Counted from the first letter of the stretch, positions 1 through 9,043 are shown. The stretch: DNA of 64,000 bases from Savagea serpentis (GCF_015351395.1 NZ_JADKPV010000001.1:620001-684000); one strand, 5' to 3'. Notes: a model not told the origin generated them from the letters alone. Program-made: numbers and translations.

Positions 1-1
1 A

Positions 2-235
2 GATGTTCACTTTTTACAACGGATGCTTGCACACTTCCGCTTACACGACGATGCACCGGTTACGCGCAGTACGCCGAGCATTCGAACGCGGCTTCGACAC
101 TTCCGCCGTTTAGAAGAAGGGGAAGAGACAGGGGTGCCTGAACTCGACCGAGAGATTTGGAACATGTACCGCACGGAGAACAAAAGACGTGAAGCCATTC
201 GCGCCTTATACAATACACATTTATGGAAACCTTAA
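2..235 (+). CDS. C-terminal fragment of an unidentified protein (truncated by the window edge)
   Basis: The reading frame is open to the left edge and ends at TAA 233-235, so this is the last 77 residues of a longer protein. The fragment is rich in Arg, His and Glu, with no membrane segment and no motif I recognise. An internal ATG lies at 23 but has no ribosome site, so it is not taken as the start. The stop lies 24 bp before the AAA ATPase gene on the same strand, so the two could share a transcript. Function unknown. Confidence 0.5.
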   Translation, partial: DVHFLQRMLAHFRLHDDAPVTRSTPSIRTRLRHFRRLEEGEETGVPELDREIWNMYRTENKRREAIRALYNTHLWKP

Positions 236-259
236 AATGAATAGTTAGGATGAAGACGT

Positions 260-1048
260 ATGGAAATGAAATTTGGATATCGCGTACAAGAAGCGCCTTT
301 ATGGGAAGACTTGCGCGCCGTTTTACATTTGAAAAAACCGCTCCTTCTCATCGGGCCAACAGGGTCAGGGAAGACAAAACTAGCAGAAGCACTAGCGCAG
401 TCTTTCGAACTGCCGATGAATAGCATTAACTGTTCGGTCGACTTAGATGCAGAAGCATTACTCGGCTTTAAAACGATTGTGCAACAAGACGGCGTGAGCG
501 TCATTGAATTTGTCGATGGCCCAGTTGTCGATGCGATGAAGCACGGGCACATTTTATACATCGATGAAATTAATATGGCAAAACCGGAGACATTGCCCAT
601 TTTGCATAGTGTTCTCGACTATCGTCGCACATTGACGAACCCATTTACAGGAGAAGTGATTGAAGCGCATCCTAATTTTAAAGTGCTTGCTGCGATTAAC
701 GAAGGATATGTTGGAACGACGCCGATGAACGAAGCGTTAAAAAACCGTTTCGTCGCCGCGCGCATCGATTATTTAACGGGCGATGCATTACGTCAGTTGT
801 TAGCAGAGAGTGTCGATCTAGAAGATGAGCGACTCGACATGATGTACAACATCGCGACAGAACTTCAAAAGCAAGTGAAGGAAGGCTTACTCGCAGAAGA
901 AATCGCGTCGATTCGAAGTGTGCTTGATGCCTTACAACTGTCTGCTCATATGCCGATTGAACGTGCGCTCCAATATGCGATCGTCGAAAAAATAGAAGAT
1001 CCGTTAGAACGTGATCTCGTTTTACAATTAATCGAAATGTGGGTGTAA
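260..1048 (+). CDS. MoxR/NorQ-type AAA+ ATPase
   Basis: A 262-residue protein of the short MoxR/NorQ/GvpN branch of AAA+ ATPases. These act as chaperones that remodel or help metallate a target together with a VWA-domain partner. Walker A GPTGSGKT is at residues 32-39, and a Walker B segment LYIDEIN follows near residue 98. A sensor-1-like LAAINEG comes next, then the alpha-helical lid. An AGGATG ribosome site precedes the ATG. The stop overlaps or abuts the start of the VWA gene, which is the usual coupled arrangement. The client protein cannot be inferred from this window. The family call is firm, the biological target is unknown. Confidence 0.85.
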   Translation: MEMKFGYRVQEAPLWEDLRAVLHLKKPLLLIGPTGSGKTKLAEALAQSFELPMNSINCSVDLDAEALLGFKTIVQQDGVSVIEFVDGPVVDAMKHGHILYIDEINMAKPETLPILHSVLDYRRTLTNPFTGEVIEAHPNFKVLAAINEGYVGTTPMNEALKNRFVAARIDYLTGDALRQLLAESVDLEDERLDMMYNIATELQKQVKEGLLAEEIASIRSVLDALQLSAHMPIERALQYAIVEKIEDPLERDLVLQLIEMWV

Positions 1049-1050
1049 CG

Positions 1051-2928
1051 ATGCGCCGATTTATTCAATTTAATGATGAACTCGTCGATGCGAATGAATT
1101 ATTGTCTTACGATTATTTGGCGAAAGCATTGAGCGGGGCAGATGTCGATGTGACGGAGCGTCAATTGATGGAAATTCAAATTGCAGAGAAAAAAATCGCA
1201 ATGTCTGTCTTTTGGCGTCACCGCGACCCTGAAGTCATTCGGGCAGGTAGACTGACCGATATTTATTTATTGACGCTCGGATTTTGGCGCGAATTCCGAT
1301 TGCGGGAATGGCAAGAAGCAAATACTGACTATGACGGCATATCGCCCAAATTGTTCGAGCAACTTATTTTATTACTGGAAGAACTTCGTTTTATGGAACG
1401 AATCGAACGAGAGCGAAAAGGAACACGGAAAAAATTTCAAATTCGTCGAGATACGATGATTGAACATCATAAAAAACGTTTAACGGTCAATTTAGAACGC
1501 GGTCGTTTAGCGGATGCTATTTTTCATCAATGCGTATTGTATGGAATGGAAGGAACATTAGCACAAAGTCCTTTTCCGACGAAGTATCCGATGGAACGCA
1601 TCGCGCGTTTAATGGAATCGGTATACAGCCTTCGCTCGACTTCAGACAGTATTGACGTGGCAAGCGGCATTATGTATGCGTTACAACCGGTCTTACAAAG
1701 AGACCTCGTTTATTCGTATTATGCGTTTGAACAATTTTTAAAAGAAGAAGCGTTCACTCCTTTTCATTACCATGAAGGAATGAAGGAAAGTGAGCTCGGA
1801 CAAGAAGGCGAAAAAGAGACGATTGAAGAAGTGTACCGCACGTGGCATCGAGAATCAGAAGACGAAAGTGGCTTGCATCTCCAGTACGAATTAGAACACG
1901 GTGCAAAAGGTCGCAGTCTTTCTGATGAAGCGACAGCAGGCTCTCCAGAAGCGACGATCGATCACATTCGAGAAGGCGAGTCCGATGCGTCTGCAGAACA
2001 AGTGCAAGAAGGAGAGGAGCTCGCGACTGGTTCAAGTAGCCAACAAGCAGGACACACATTCGGCAATGCGAATCGTCACGTCGTCTATGAAGAAGTGCTC
2101 GCTGAACAACAAAAGATAGACGAAGCGAAGTTAAAAGAATGGCTCCTCGTTCAAACACCGCTCGTCCAACGTTTTAAACGAGAAATGAATGAACGGATGG
2201 AAAAGAAAAAAACAGCGGAGCGAACAGGTTTAACGTACGGTCGACTATCGAAAAAAGCGATCTTGCAGTTATGGACGGAAGAACGTCCGAAACTATTTTA
2301 TAAAAAAACGAATCCAGGAAAACCGATCGACGCCGCATTCGGCTTACTTATCGACCAATCGGCTTCCATGCATGATAAATTAGATGAAACGAAGCGAGCG
2401 GTTTTACTCTTTCATACTGTATTGCGTGAACTCGCGGTCCGCCATGCGATCGCGGGATATTCGGAAGACTCGATTACGGCATCGAAAGAAGCGCAGTACA
2501 ATACATTTGAACTATTTCACCGCTTTCAAGACGGAACGCGCAATAGCGACCGAATCATCGCCTCGATGGAAGCGCATGATGATAACCGGGACGGCTTTGC
2601 GATTCGTTGGATGACAGAAGCATTAAAACATGAACAAGTGACCCATCGCTTTTTACTCGTATTTTCGGACGGAGAACCTTCCGCTTTTGAATATGGGCAG
2701 AACGGTATTGTCGATACGAGAGAAGCGGTCATTGAAGCACGCCGCGCAGGAATGATCGTTCTTCATTTATTTTTAAACGATACAGAGCCGACGGAAGACC
2801 AATTGCACACGTTTCAAATGATGTTCGACAATCAAAGTGTCGCGACGAGTGACGTCACACAATTTACAGAACAAACGTTACGTCTCTTGCGTAAAATGTT
2901 TGCCATCGTCTTTAAAGGACTCATCTAA
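1051..2928 (+). CDS. VWA-domain protein partnered with the MoxR-type ATPase
   Basis: About 625 residues. The N-terminal half is helical and charged. A Glu/Ser/Gln-rich, low-complexity middle spans roughly residues 250-350. The C-terminal von Willebrand A domain has the MIDAS core DQSAS at residues 435-439, and a later FSDGEPS that fits the second metal-binding loop. The layout resembles NorD/CobT/CoxE-type partners of NorQ/MoxR ATPases. GTG at 1039 would overlap the upstream gene, but I prefer ATG at 1051, three bases after the upstream stop, as a translationally coupled start. A strong terminator follows at once, so the ATPase-VWA pair ends the transcript. Confidence 0.8.
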   Translation: MRRFIQFNDELVDANELLSYDYLAKALSGADVDVTERQLMEIQIAEKKIAMSVFWRHRDPEVIRAGRLTDIYLLTLGFWREFRLREWQEANTDYDGISPKLFEQLILLLEELRFMERIERERKGTRKKFQIRRDTMIEHHKKRLTVNLERGRLADAIFHQCVLYGMEGTLAQSPFPTKYPMERIARLMESVYSLRSTSDSIDVASGIMYALQPVLQRDLVYSYYAFEQFLKEEAFTPFHYHEGMKESELGQEGEKETIEEVYRTWHRESEDESGLHLQYELEHGAKGRSLSDEATAGSPEATIDHIREGESDASAEQVQEGEELATGSSSQQAGHTFGNANRHVVYEEVLAEQQKIDEAKLKEWLLVQTPLVQRFKREMNERMEKKKTAERTGLTYGRLSKKAILQLWTEERPKLFYKKTNPGKPIDAAFGLLIDQSASMHDKLDETKRAVLLFHTVLRELAVRHAIAGYSEDSITASKEAQYNTFELFHRFQDGTRNSDRIIASMEAHDDNRDGFAIRWMTEALKHEQVTHRFLLVFSDGEPSAFEYGQNGIVDTREAVIEARRAGMIVLHLFLNDTEPTEDQLHTFQMMFDNQSVATSDVTQFTEQTLRLLRKMFAIVFKGLI

Positions 2929-2962
2929 ACTTCGAAAGTTTATTCGCTTTCGAAGTTTTTTT
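2928..2962 (+). terminator. Rho-independent terminator after the VWA gene
   Basis: An 11-bp perfect stem (2928-2938 with 2947-2957) built around CTTCGAAAG is followed by a run of seven T. It begins inside the stop codon. Confidence 0.9.
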
Positions 2963-3015
2963 GTCGTTCTTTCAAAAAAGAGTTGCGCCCTTCAATTGTT
3001 CGTGGTATTTTTAAA

Positions 3016-3030
3016 TAGTAATCATTACGA
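3016..3030 (+). promoter_or_regulatory. Zur box
   Basis: TAGTAATCATTACGA is a 7-1-7 inverted repeat that differs from the Bacillus Zur consensus TCGTAAT-N-ATTACGA at one position. It lies 26-40 bp before the ATG of the CobW-type gene, where bound Zur would block the promoter under zinc sufficiency. Confidence 0.8.
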
Positions 3031-3055
3031 TTTAAAAAGAAAGAAGGCTATACTA

Positions 3056-4237
3056 ATGACAGAACAAATTCCAGTGACGGTGTTGAGCGGTTACTTAGGT
3101 GCAGGGAAAACGACATTATTGAACCATTTGCTTAATAATCGAGAAGGCAAAAACTTTGCGATTTTAGTGAACGATATGAGTGAAGTGAACATTGATGCAG
3201 ATTTAATCGAACAAGGGAGTTCGTTTACGCGAACAGAGGAGTCGTTCGTCGAATTGTCAAACGGCTGCATTTGTTGTACATTGCGAGAAGATTTATTGCT
3301 CGCTGTTGAAAAATTGAGCGCACAAGAAGGGCTAGACGCCATCATTATCGAATCAACCGGGATCAGTGAGCCGATTCCGGTCGCTCAAACGTTTACGTAC
3401 ATGGACGATGCGCTCGGCATTCAATTATCGGACCGCTGTCGTTTAGATACGATGGTGACCGTTGTCGACGCAAAACGCTTCTGGGACGATTATCAATCAG
3501 GGGAGTCATTGCTCGATCGGAAGGAAGCAGTCGACCATACCGACGACCGAGATGTCGCGGATTTATTAATTGACCAAATTGAATTTTGTGATGTATTGCT
3601 ATTGAATAAATGCGATTTATTAAAAGAGGAACAATTGTCGCAATTAGAAGCGTTTTTACGTAAAGTACAACCGTCTGCGAAATTGATTCGCACGACGAAT
3701 AGTGCGGTGGAGATCGATGAAGTGATCAATACGAAGCGTTTTGATTTTGAACAATCGTTACACCACGCAGGGTGGATTCAAGAACTCGAACAAGGACCTG
3801 AACAACATACGCCGGAGACAGAAGAGTATGGCATTACGTCATTCGTCTACCGTGCCTATGAACCGTTTCATCCGACGCGTTTTCGAGAATGGTGTAACGA
3901 ACTGCCCCTCGAAGTCGTGCGCGCGAAAGGCTTTATGTACGTAGCGAGCCATTATGATATCGCGATGACGATGAGCCAAGCAGGAAGTACAGTGACGATC
4001 GCACCGCAAGCTCATTGGCAGGCGAGTTTACCAGACGCGGCGAAACGAGCGGCGAAAGAAGAAGATCCGTCATTCGGTGAAAATTGGCATCCGGTCTATG
4101 GCGACCGTATCAATGAGCTTGTGTTCATCGGAATCGAGATGGATGAACAAGCCATTCGCGCGTCACTCGATGCTTGTTTAATGACAGAAGAAGAACTTGC
4201 TGAGCCGTTTGATACGCTTGAGGCGTATATGGCATAA
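3056..4237 (+). CDS. zagA: Zur-regulated CobW/COG0523 GTPase, zinc metallochaperone ZagA/YciC-like
   Basis: A 393-residue G3E GTPase, close to the B. subtilis ZagA (YciC) length. Walker A GYLGAGKTT is at residues 12-20, the metal-binding CxCC motif GCICC at 70-74, and the base-recognition motif NKCD near residue 184. The CobW C-terminal domain follows. ZagA delivers zinc to essential enzymes such as folate-synthesis proteins during zinc starvation. The frame is open far upstream, but the ATG at 3056 sits right behind the Zur box with an AGAAGG ribosome site, so I place the start there. It is monocistronic. The Zur box makes a zinc role more likely than a cobalamin or nitrile-hydratase role. 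Confidence 0.88.
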   Translation: MTEQIPVTVLSGYLGAGKTTLLNHLLNNREGKNFAILVNDMSEVNIDADLIEQGSSFTRTEESFVELSNGCICCTLREDLLLAVEKLSAQEGLDAIIIESTGISEPIPVAQTFTYMDDALGIQLSDRCRLDTMVTVVDAKRFWDDYQSGESLLDRKEAVDHTDDRDVADLLIDQIEFCDVLLLNKCDLLKEEQLSQLEAFLRKVQPSAKLIRTTNSAVEIDEVINTKRFDFEQSLHHAGWIQELEQGPEQHTPETEEYGITSFVYRAYEPFHPTRFREWCNELPLEVVRAKGFMYVASHYDIAMTMSQAGSTVTIAPQAHWQASLPDAAKRAAKEEDPSFGENWHPVYGDRINELVFIGIEMDEQAIRASLDACLMTEEELAEPFDTLEAYMA

Positions 4238-4394
4238 AAAACGATGTTTACTTCTATATATTTGGTGACAAGAGTTGAATTTTGTGAAGTGAATGAATCA
4301 ATACGTTAAATGGGTGATGAATTTAAAAGACTTATGAAACATCGTTTATTGAGAGCCTTTTATTTAAACACAAAACGGCATCCTTTAATAAAAT

Positions 4395-4458
4395 ATATGA
4401 AAAATACCTGTAGGGGGATTCTCTTTTCAAAAGTCTCCTCTACAGGTATTTTTCATAT
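4395..4458. repeat. Long intergenic hairpin
   Basis: A 19-bp perfect inverted repeat (4395-4413 with 4440-4458, arm core AAAAATACCTGTAG) encloses a 26-nt loop. It may act as a bidirectional terminator or be a palindromic repeat element. The 425-bp gap 4238-4662 otherwise holds only the bioX promoter and operator. Confidence 0.6.
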
Positions 4459-4543
4459 GATTTCTTATAGAAGTAGTGAACGATAAAGGAAGCATTGTTT
4501 TCATACATTTAGCGCCTCTTTATAAATCGAGTGAATGTACAAA

Positions 4544-4574
4544 TGAGTAAATTTATTTTCGTTATAGGTTAACA
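4544..4574 (+). promoter_or_regulatory. Candidate BirA operator of the bioXWF operon
   Basis: The right half-site GGTTAACA (4567-4574) matches the Gram-positive BirA half-site exactly. The left half TGAGTAAA (4544-4551), 15 bp away, is degenerate. The right half overlaps the -35 box of the promoter, which is how biotin-bound BirA represses biotin operons. Confidence 0.5.
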
Positions 4575-4597
4575 TATGCTATATTATATTTTATAAG
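4569..4597 (+). promoter_or_regulatory. Promoter of bioXWF
   Basis: A -35 box TTAACA (4569-4574), a 17-bp spacer and a -10 box TATAAG (4592-4597) match the sigma-A pattern. They lie 65 bp before the bioX start. Confidence 0.6.
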
Positions 4598-4662
4598 TGG
4601 AAAAAACCTCATCATTTTCGAATGAAAAGGACAATGGTTTTAGGGAAAGGAAGAAATAAAAG

Positions 4663-5157
4663 GTGAATCATCGATTATATTCTTTAATAGAAACGAGTTT
4701 ATTAGCTTCTTTCATTTCTGTAACTGGGTTTATCAAAATTCCGACTTTTATAATGGGCAGTGAATTTCAAATGTCCGCTCCGATTGCTGTTGCGATATGT
4801 GCGGTGTTTGGATTTAAACGCTATATAATAGCGGGTATTCTTTCAAGTATTACATTATTTTTAATGGGAGCGCATACTTTAATTCATGTGGAAATTGCGA
4901 TGATATTTCGCATAGTAGTGGGCATTAGTATGGCGCTATTTGGAAGGCATACTGGCGTTATTTTAATTGCAGGACCACTCGGCACTTTAGTGGCAAGAAT
5001 CGTTTTAGCTTTCACATTACAAGTCCCAGCCATCGTTTTAATCATTCCAGCCATTCCTGGGATGTTACTAACAGCTTTCATGAGTGTTCCACTTACAAAG
5101 TTATTAAGAAAAACAGATCAACAAATAGGAGGGAAACAATATGGAAAAGCTTTATAA
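4663..5157 (+). CDS. bioX: BioX-like membrane protein of the pimelate-to-biotin operon
   Basis: A 164-residue, very hydrophobic protein with about five predicted membrane segments. It precedes bioW and bioF as in the bioXWF operon of Lysinibacillus sphaericus. BioX there has been suggested to take up or sense pimelate, and its exact role is unproven. Start is GTG 4663, served by an AAAGGAAG ribosome site. The 3' end overlaps bioW by 17 bp, implying translational coupling. The call rests on context, size and topology, because no catalytic motif is expected. Confidence 0.65.
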   Translation: MNHRLYSLIETSLLASFISVTGFIKIPTFIMGSEFQMSAPIAVAICAVFGFKRYIIAGILSSITLFLMGAHTLIHVEIAMIFRIVVGISMALFGRHTGVILIAGPLGTLVARIVLAFTLQVPAIVLIIPAIPGMLLTAFMSVPLTKLLRKTDQQIGGKQYGKAL

Positions 5158-5881
5158 TATTCGAATGCGCTCTTCTGAAAATCAACAGCATATTTCAGGG
5201 GCTGAGCGGATGGTTCATTATGAAGGGATTCACAATTGCGTTGCGAGTATGATTGATCGTTCTTTTCACCATAAGAGGGGAGAGCCGGATTTTATCTCTA
5301 TCAAAATCGAAAAAATAAAAGAAGAAGTGAAAGTGATTTCTCCAATTTCCACAATCGAAAACATTGAAAATTATAGTGTGAACTCAGCTTTATGTGCGAT
5401 GATGAAAATTTTAAAGCCATTAAATCTACAGGCATCATTTATTCAGTCTTTATATGAAATCATCACTACAGGTACAAGTATTTCCGGTGCATTATTAATA
5501 GACATCGATTCTCAGGAACGTTTAGATGCGAAAGAAAATGGAGTGCGTGTATCAAGGCTTGATTGGCAAGAAAAAACAAAAGAAGATTTTATTAGATGGA
5601 ATCCGGATTGTAATAGTGAACGAAAATTAGAAGCAATTGCCCTAGCATCAAAAGTTCAACATTCTGGTGTAATCGCTGAATTATGTTGTTCAGATGACCC
5701 TCATTACACAACAGGTTATGTAACATTGAAGAATACATATACGAGCATTCCTCATATGAAAGAAGAAAATTCAGCGAGCGGAGGAAGGATATTTTTAGTC
5801 GATAGTGAACAAACAAATGTAGAGGAAATCATACAATTTTTAGAACAGACGCCTGTTATAGTAGGAGGTAAAATAGGATGA
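5141..5881 (+). CDS. bioW: 6-carboxyhexanoate-CoA ligase (pimeloyl-CoA synthetase)
   Basis: A 246-residue protein with the BioW signature: an N-terminal YNIRMRSS start, then SGAERMV, and a C-terminal half with RLDW and an SGGRIF segment. BioW activates pimelate with ATP and CoA to give pimeloyl-CoA, the acyl donor used by BioF. The ATG at 5141 has an AGGAGGG ribosome site. It overlaps bioX by 17 bp and bioF by 4 bp (ATGA), so the three genes form one coupled operon. Length agrees with the family, and nothing suggests inactivation. Confidence 0.88.
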   Translation: MEKLYNIRMRSSENQQHISGAERMVHYEGIHNCVASMIDRSFHHKRGEPDFISIKIEKIKEEVKVISPISTIENIENYSVNSALCAMMKILKPLNLQASFIQSLYEIITTGTSISGALLIDIDSQERLDAKENGVRVSRLDWQEKTKEDFIRWNPDCNSERKLEAIALASKVQHSGVIAELCCSDDPHYTTGYVTLKNTYTSIPHMKEENSASGGRIFLVDSEQTNVEEIIQFLEQTPVIVGGKIG

Positions 5882-7002
5882 TTCAATGGTTGAAAGATGA
5901 GTTAAATAAACGGGAAAAATCGAGTTTATACAGACGTTTACCTTCCCCGACGATGCAAAATTTAAAAGTCATCGCCTCTTCCAATAATTATTTAGGATTA
6001 GCGAAAGATGAGAGAGTCCTTCATGCGGCGCGAGAAATGATTTTGAAATATGGGACGGGGAGTACAGGCTCGAGATTGACGACAGGCAATTTTGATATTC
6101 ATGAAAGATTGGAAAAGGAATTAGCCCATTTTAAAGGAACAGAAGCATGTCTTCTCTACTCGAGTGGCTACTTAGCGAATTTAGGAGTCATAACGGCTTT
6201 AGCAGATCGGGACACGATCATTTATAGCGATGAATATAATCATGCGAGTATTATCGATGCGTGCCGATTATCTGGAGCTTGCATCATCGTTTATAAACAT
6301 AATGATATGATAGATTTAGAAAGAAAAATGCGAGAGTATAAAAATCATTTTAAAAAATTAATTGTAACTGATGGAGTATTTAGTATGGATGGCGATTTAG
6401 CTCCTTTAGATCAGTTGAATAATTTGAAAGAAAAATATAATGCATTATTGATTGTGGACGATGCACATGGGACAGGAGTGATTGGTTCATGTGGTAGAGG
6501 CACGAGTGAACATTTTTCAACAAAACCTGATGTCATTATTGGAACATTGAGTAAGGCTTTAGGAAGCGAAGGGGGATTTGTTTGTTCAAATAAAACGATT
6601 ATTCATTACCTCATTCAGAAATCACGACCGTTTATTTTTCAAACTTCTCTATCACCAGGGAATATCGGAGCGGCTTTAAAGAGTCTACATATTATTCAAA
6701 CGGAGAAGCGGCATGTTATGTTGAAGGAGAAAGCAAATGATATGCGTCACTTTTTACGAACATTGAACTATTCTGTACCTCAAGGGATGACCCCCATTAT
6801 TCCCATCTTATTAGGGGAGGCTTCAGTAGCCCTCCAATTCCAAAAGAAATTATTGGAATTGGGGCTATTCATACCAGCGATCAGACCGCCTTCTGTACCG
6901 GAACATACAAGTCGATTACGCTGTACACTCATGTTTACTCATTCGGACAATGAGATAGACTGGATAAAACAGGCTTTTCAATCAATGGCTCCCGATGCAT
7001 GA
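5878..7002 (+). CDS. bioF: 8-amino-7-oxononanoate synthase
   Basis: A 374-residue PLP-dependent alpha-oxoamine synthase that condenses pimeloyl-CoA with L-alanine. Visible family marks are the N-terminal NNYLGLA, the VDDAHGTG segment that contacts PLP, and the TLSKALG stretch whose Lys226 is the Schiff-base lysine. It is slightly shorter than typical BioF (about 385) but complete. It overlaps bioW by ATGA with an AGGAGG ribosome site upstream. The downstream steps (bioA, bioD, bioB) are not in this window. Paralogous 2-amino-3-ketobutyrate ligase is an alternative on sequence alone, but the operon settles it. Confidence 0.9.
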   Translation: MIQWLKDELNKREKSSLYRRLPSPTMQNLKVIASSNNYLGLAKDERVLHAAREMILKYGTGSTGSRLTTGNFDIHERLEKELAHFKGTEACLLYSSGYLANLGVITALADRDTIIYSDEYNHASIIDACRLSGACIIVYKHNDMIDLERKMREYKNHFKKLIVTDGVFSMDGDLAPLDQLNNLKEKYNALLIVDDAHGTGVIGSCGRGTSEHFSTKPDVIIGTLSKALGSEGGFVCSNKTIIHYLIQKSRPFIFQTSLSPGNIGAALKSLHIIQTEKRHVMLKEKANDMRHFLRTLNYSVPQGMTPIIPILLGEASVALQFQKKLLELGLFIPAIRPPSVPEHTSRLRCTLMFTHSDNEIDWIKQAFQSMAPDA

Positions 7003-7046
7003 TTGACGTGAAAGAACAGAGCCTATAAGAATGGACAAAATAATGG

Positions 7047-7103
7047 AAAAACGTCAGTAACGGATCAATCTCTTCTAATGAGAGCTCCCGCTACTGACGT
7101 TTT
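7047..7103. terminator. Bidirectional terminator between bioF and the symporter gene
   Basis: The arms AAAACGTCAGTA and TACTGACGTTT, with further pairing ACGG/CCCG, enclose a long loop. T-rich flanks on both strands fit two convergent genes. Confidence 0.7.
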
Positions 7104-7109
7104 ATTTGT

Positions 7110-8300
7110 TTAAGAGGCTGATGTGTTTTTTGAGAAACGATCGACGATTAATGCGAGCGCACCATCGCCTGTAACGTTTGTCGCTGTTCCGAAGCTATCT
7201 TGTGCTAAGTATAACGCAATCATTAACGCAATCATCGACTCATCGAAGCCGAGCATCGATGTTAAAAATCCGACCGCTGCCATTACCGCACCACCGGGCA
7301 CGCCTGGCGCTGCAATCATCGCGATCCCTAATACGAAAATAAATTTCGCATAGCTTGCAAATTCAATCGGCATTCCAGTCATTAATAATACACCAATCGA
7401 ACAAGAAACGAGGGTAATCATACTTCCTGATAAATGAATCGTAGCGAAAAGGGGAACCGTAAAGTTTACGACACGGTCCGACGCTCCTGTTTGTTTCGCT
7501 TGACGCAATGTAACGGGAATCGTCGCTGCCGATGACTGTGTTCCAACCGCCGTCATGTAAGCAGGCATCATCGTTTTTAATAAAGAGAATGGGTTTTTCT
7601 TGTTTAAAGATCCCGCTACAGTATATTGCACTGTTAACATGACGAAGTGTAAAACGATAATCATGACGAATACGCCAGCGAAGACCGCTAAAATTTTCCC
7701 TGTTTTCCCAGCGAATGTCATGTTGAGGAAAATACCAAAAATATGAAACGGTAGTAATGGGATGATTGCATATGTAATGACTTTTTCAATTAAAGCATTA
7801 AACTCATTAAATACAGCAAGCATCGCTTTACTATTGATGGACGCCATACCAATTCCGAGAATAAATGCGAGCAATAATGCGGACATCACACCCATGATCG
7901 GTGCGATTTCAATGTCTAAGAAGCTGTCCAATGGATCGCGTCCAGCGCTTAAAATCGACTCACCTTCAATCCCTCCGATAAAGTTCGGGAGTAAGTTTGA
8001 TGCAACGACATACGCTAAAAGTCCAGCAATAATGGTAGAAATATAAGCCGTTACAGTCGATAAGCCGAGTAATTTCCCAGCGCCTTTCCCTAAGTTCGCA
8101 ATACCAGGTGTAATAAAGGCAATAATAATTAATGGCACGACAAAGTCTAAGAAACTGCCGAATAATAAGTTAAATGTCGCAAAAAATCGGACGAATCCTT
8201 CTGCGAATCCTTCATGCAGACTCGGCAAAAAGGTACCGAATAGGACGGCTAGTGCGATGGCGATGATAATGCGCCATACTAACCCAATCTTTACTTTCAT
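7110..8300 (-). CDS. Dicarboxylate/amino acid:cation symporter (DAACS family)
   Basis: A 396-residue polytopic protein of the glutamate/dicarboxylate transporter fold. It has a serine-rich re-entrant region (TQSSAATIPVTL), and a C-terminal hairpin and helix carrying SFGTATNVTGDGALAL. It takes up an acidic amino acid or C4-dicarboxylate with Na+ or H+; which one cannot be told. The frame is open up to 8327, but the GAGGGAG ribosome site lies 8 nt before the ATG at 8300, so I start there (MKVKIGL). It is monocistronic and convergent with bioF. Confidence 0.85.
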   Translation of the reverse strand: MKVKIGLVWRIIIAIALAVLFGTFLPSLHEGFAEGFVRFFATFNLLFGSFLDFVVPLIIIAFITPGIANLGKGAGKLLGLSTVTAYISTIIAGLLAYVVASNLLPNFIGGIEGESILSAGRDPLDSFLDIEIAPIMGVMSALLLAFILGIGMASINSKAMLAVFNEFNALIEKVITYAIIPLLPFHIFGIFLNMTFAGKTGKILAVFAGVFVMIIVLHFVMLTVQYTVAGSLNKKNPFSLLKTMMPAYMTAVGTQSSAATIPVTLRQAKQTGASDRVVNFTVPLFATIHLSGSMITLVSCSIGVLLMTGMPIEFASYAKFIFVLGIAMIAAPGVPGGAVMAAVGFLTSMLGFDESMIALMIALYLAQDSFGTATNVTGDGALALIVDRFSKNTSAS

Positions 8301-8423
8301 GTGCAAAACTCCCTCTCTATTTTCCAAACATTTTGTTAATGGAAACCTCTATACTTTATCACATTAAAGTATATTTGAAAATAGCTTCTCTGATTTCTAT
8401 TGAAAAACGCTACAAACTGCATA

Positions 8424-8840
8424 TTAGTTTGTAGCGTTTTGGCGTTGAATATATTGAGAGATGATGCCGACATCGTAGTCGTTCAGTGTATCGTCTCCTT
8501 TTAACCATTCGTAATACATCGGATGAAGAACTGCTTCTCGATATGTGTACGCATATAAAATCGGTAACTCTTCGCCGATTTGAAAACATATGTTAGAGCG
8601 TTTTGGCAACGCGATGTTCAACTCGAATGTTTGTCCTTCGATTTGCACCTTTACATGCCATTCTCGCTTTGAGACTTGCCTCGCTTCTTGAATAAGTGCC
8701 AAACCTTCCGCCGCTCCTGCATAGAGCCAAATGAGTTTTACTTGTTTATAATACGCACGTTCCATTGTTTCTTGTCGTTTGCGACTTTTTCGGATCAAGA
8801 CGAATACGACGAGCCAAAAAAGAGCGATTCCCCACCACAT
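8424..8840 (-). CDS. Small hypothetical membrane-anchored protein
   Basis: A 138-residue protein with one N-terminal hydrophobic segment (about residues 2-17) followed by a basic stop-transfer stretch. A soluble cytosolic domain with several Tyr and Trp residues follows. No domain recognised. A clean AGGAGGG ribosome site precedes the ATG at 8840. It sits alone between the symporter (same strand, about 120 bp away) and the divergent tetR operon. Confidence 0.65.
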   Translation of the reverse strand: MWWGIALFWLVVFVLIRKSRKRQETMERAYYKQVKLIWLYAGAAEGLALIQEARQVSKREWHVKVQIEGQTFELNIALPKRSNICFQIGEELPILYAYTYREAVLHPMYYEWLKGDDTLNDYDVGIISQYIQRQNATN

Positions 8841-9014
8841 GACTATCCCTCCTACTTCTTTATTATGAAAGAGAGTAGAAGGAGTATCAAGCTTTTTCAG
8901 ATTTGATAACTGATAAAGTATTCCTTGCGCAAGATTTTTTTAGGTTAAACAAGAAAAATCGTTTAGAAGTCTTGTATGTTTATTAATAAAAATACAGAAA
9001 TATAAAAGAAAGAC

Positions 9015-9043
9015 TTGTCAGAATATTTAGGGAGTGATATAGT
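9015..9043 (+). promoter_or_regulatory. Promoter of the tetR-permease-DUF917-hydantoinase operon
   Basis: A -35 box TTGTCA (9015-9020), a 17-bp spacer and a -10 box TATAGT (9038-9043) form a near-consensus sigma-A promoter. It sits directly before a palindromic operator. Confidence 0.75.

Noticed and set aside
2837-3055. Longer N-terminus for the ZagA-like protein
   Set aside because: It would run through the VWA gene, its terminator and the Zur box; the GTPase fold starts at 3056.
4238-4345. Terminator from ACGATGTTTA/AAACATCGT arms after zagA
   Set aside because: The loop is about 80 nt, too long for an intrinsic terminator; recorded only as doubtful.
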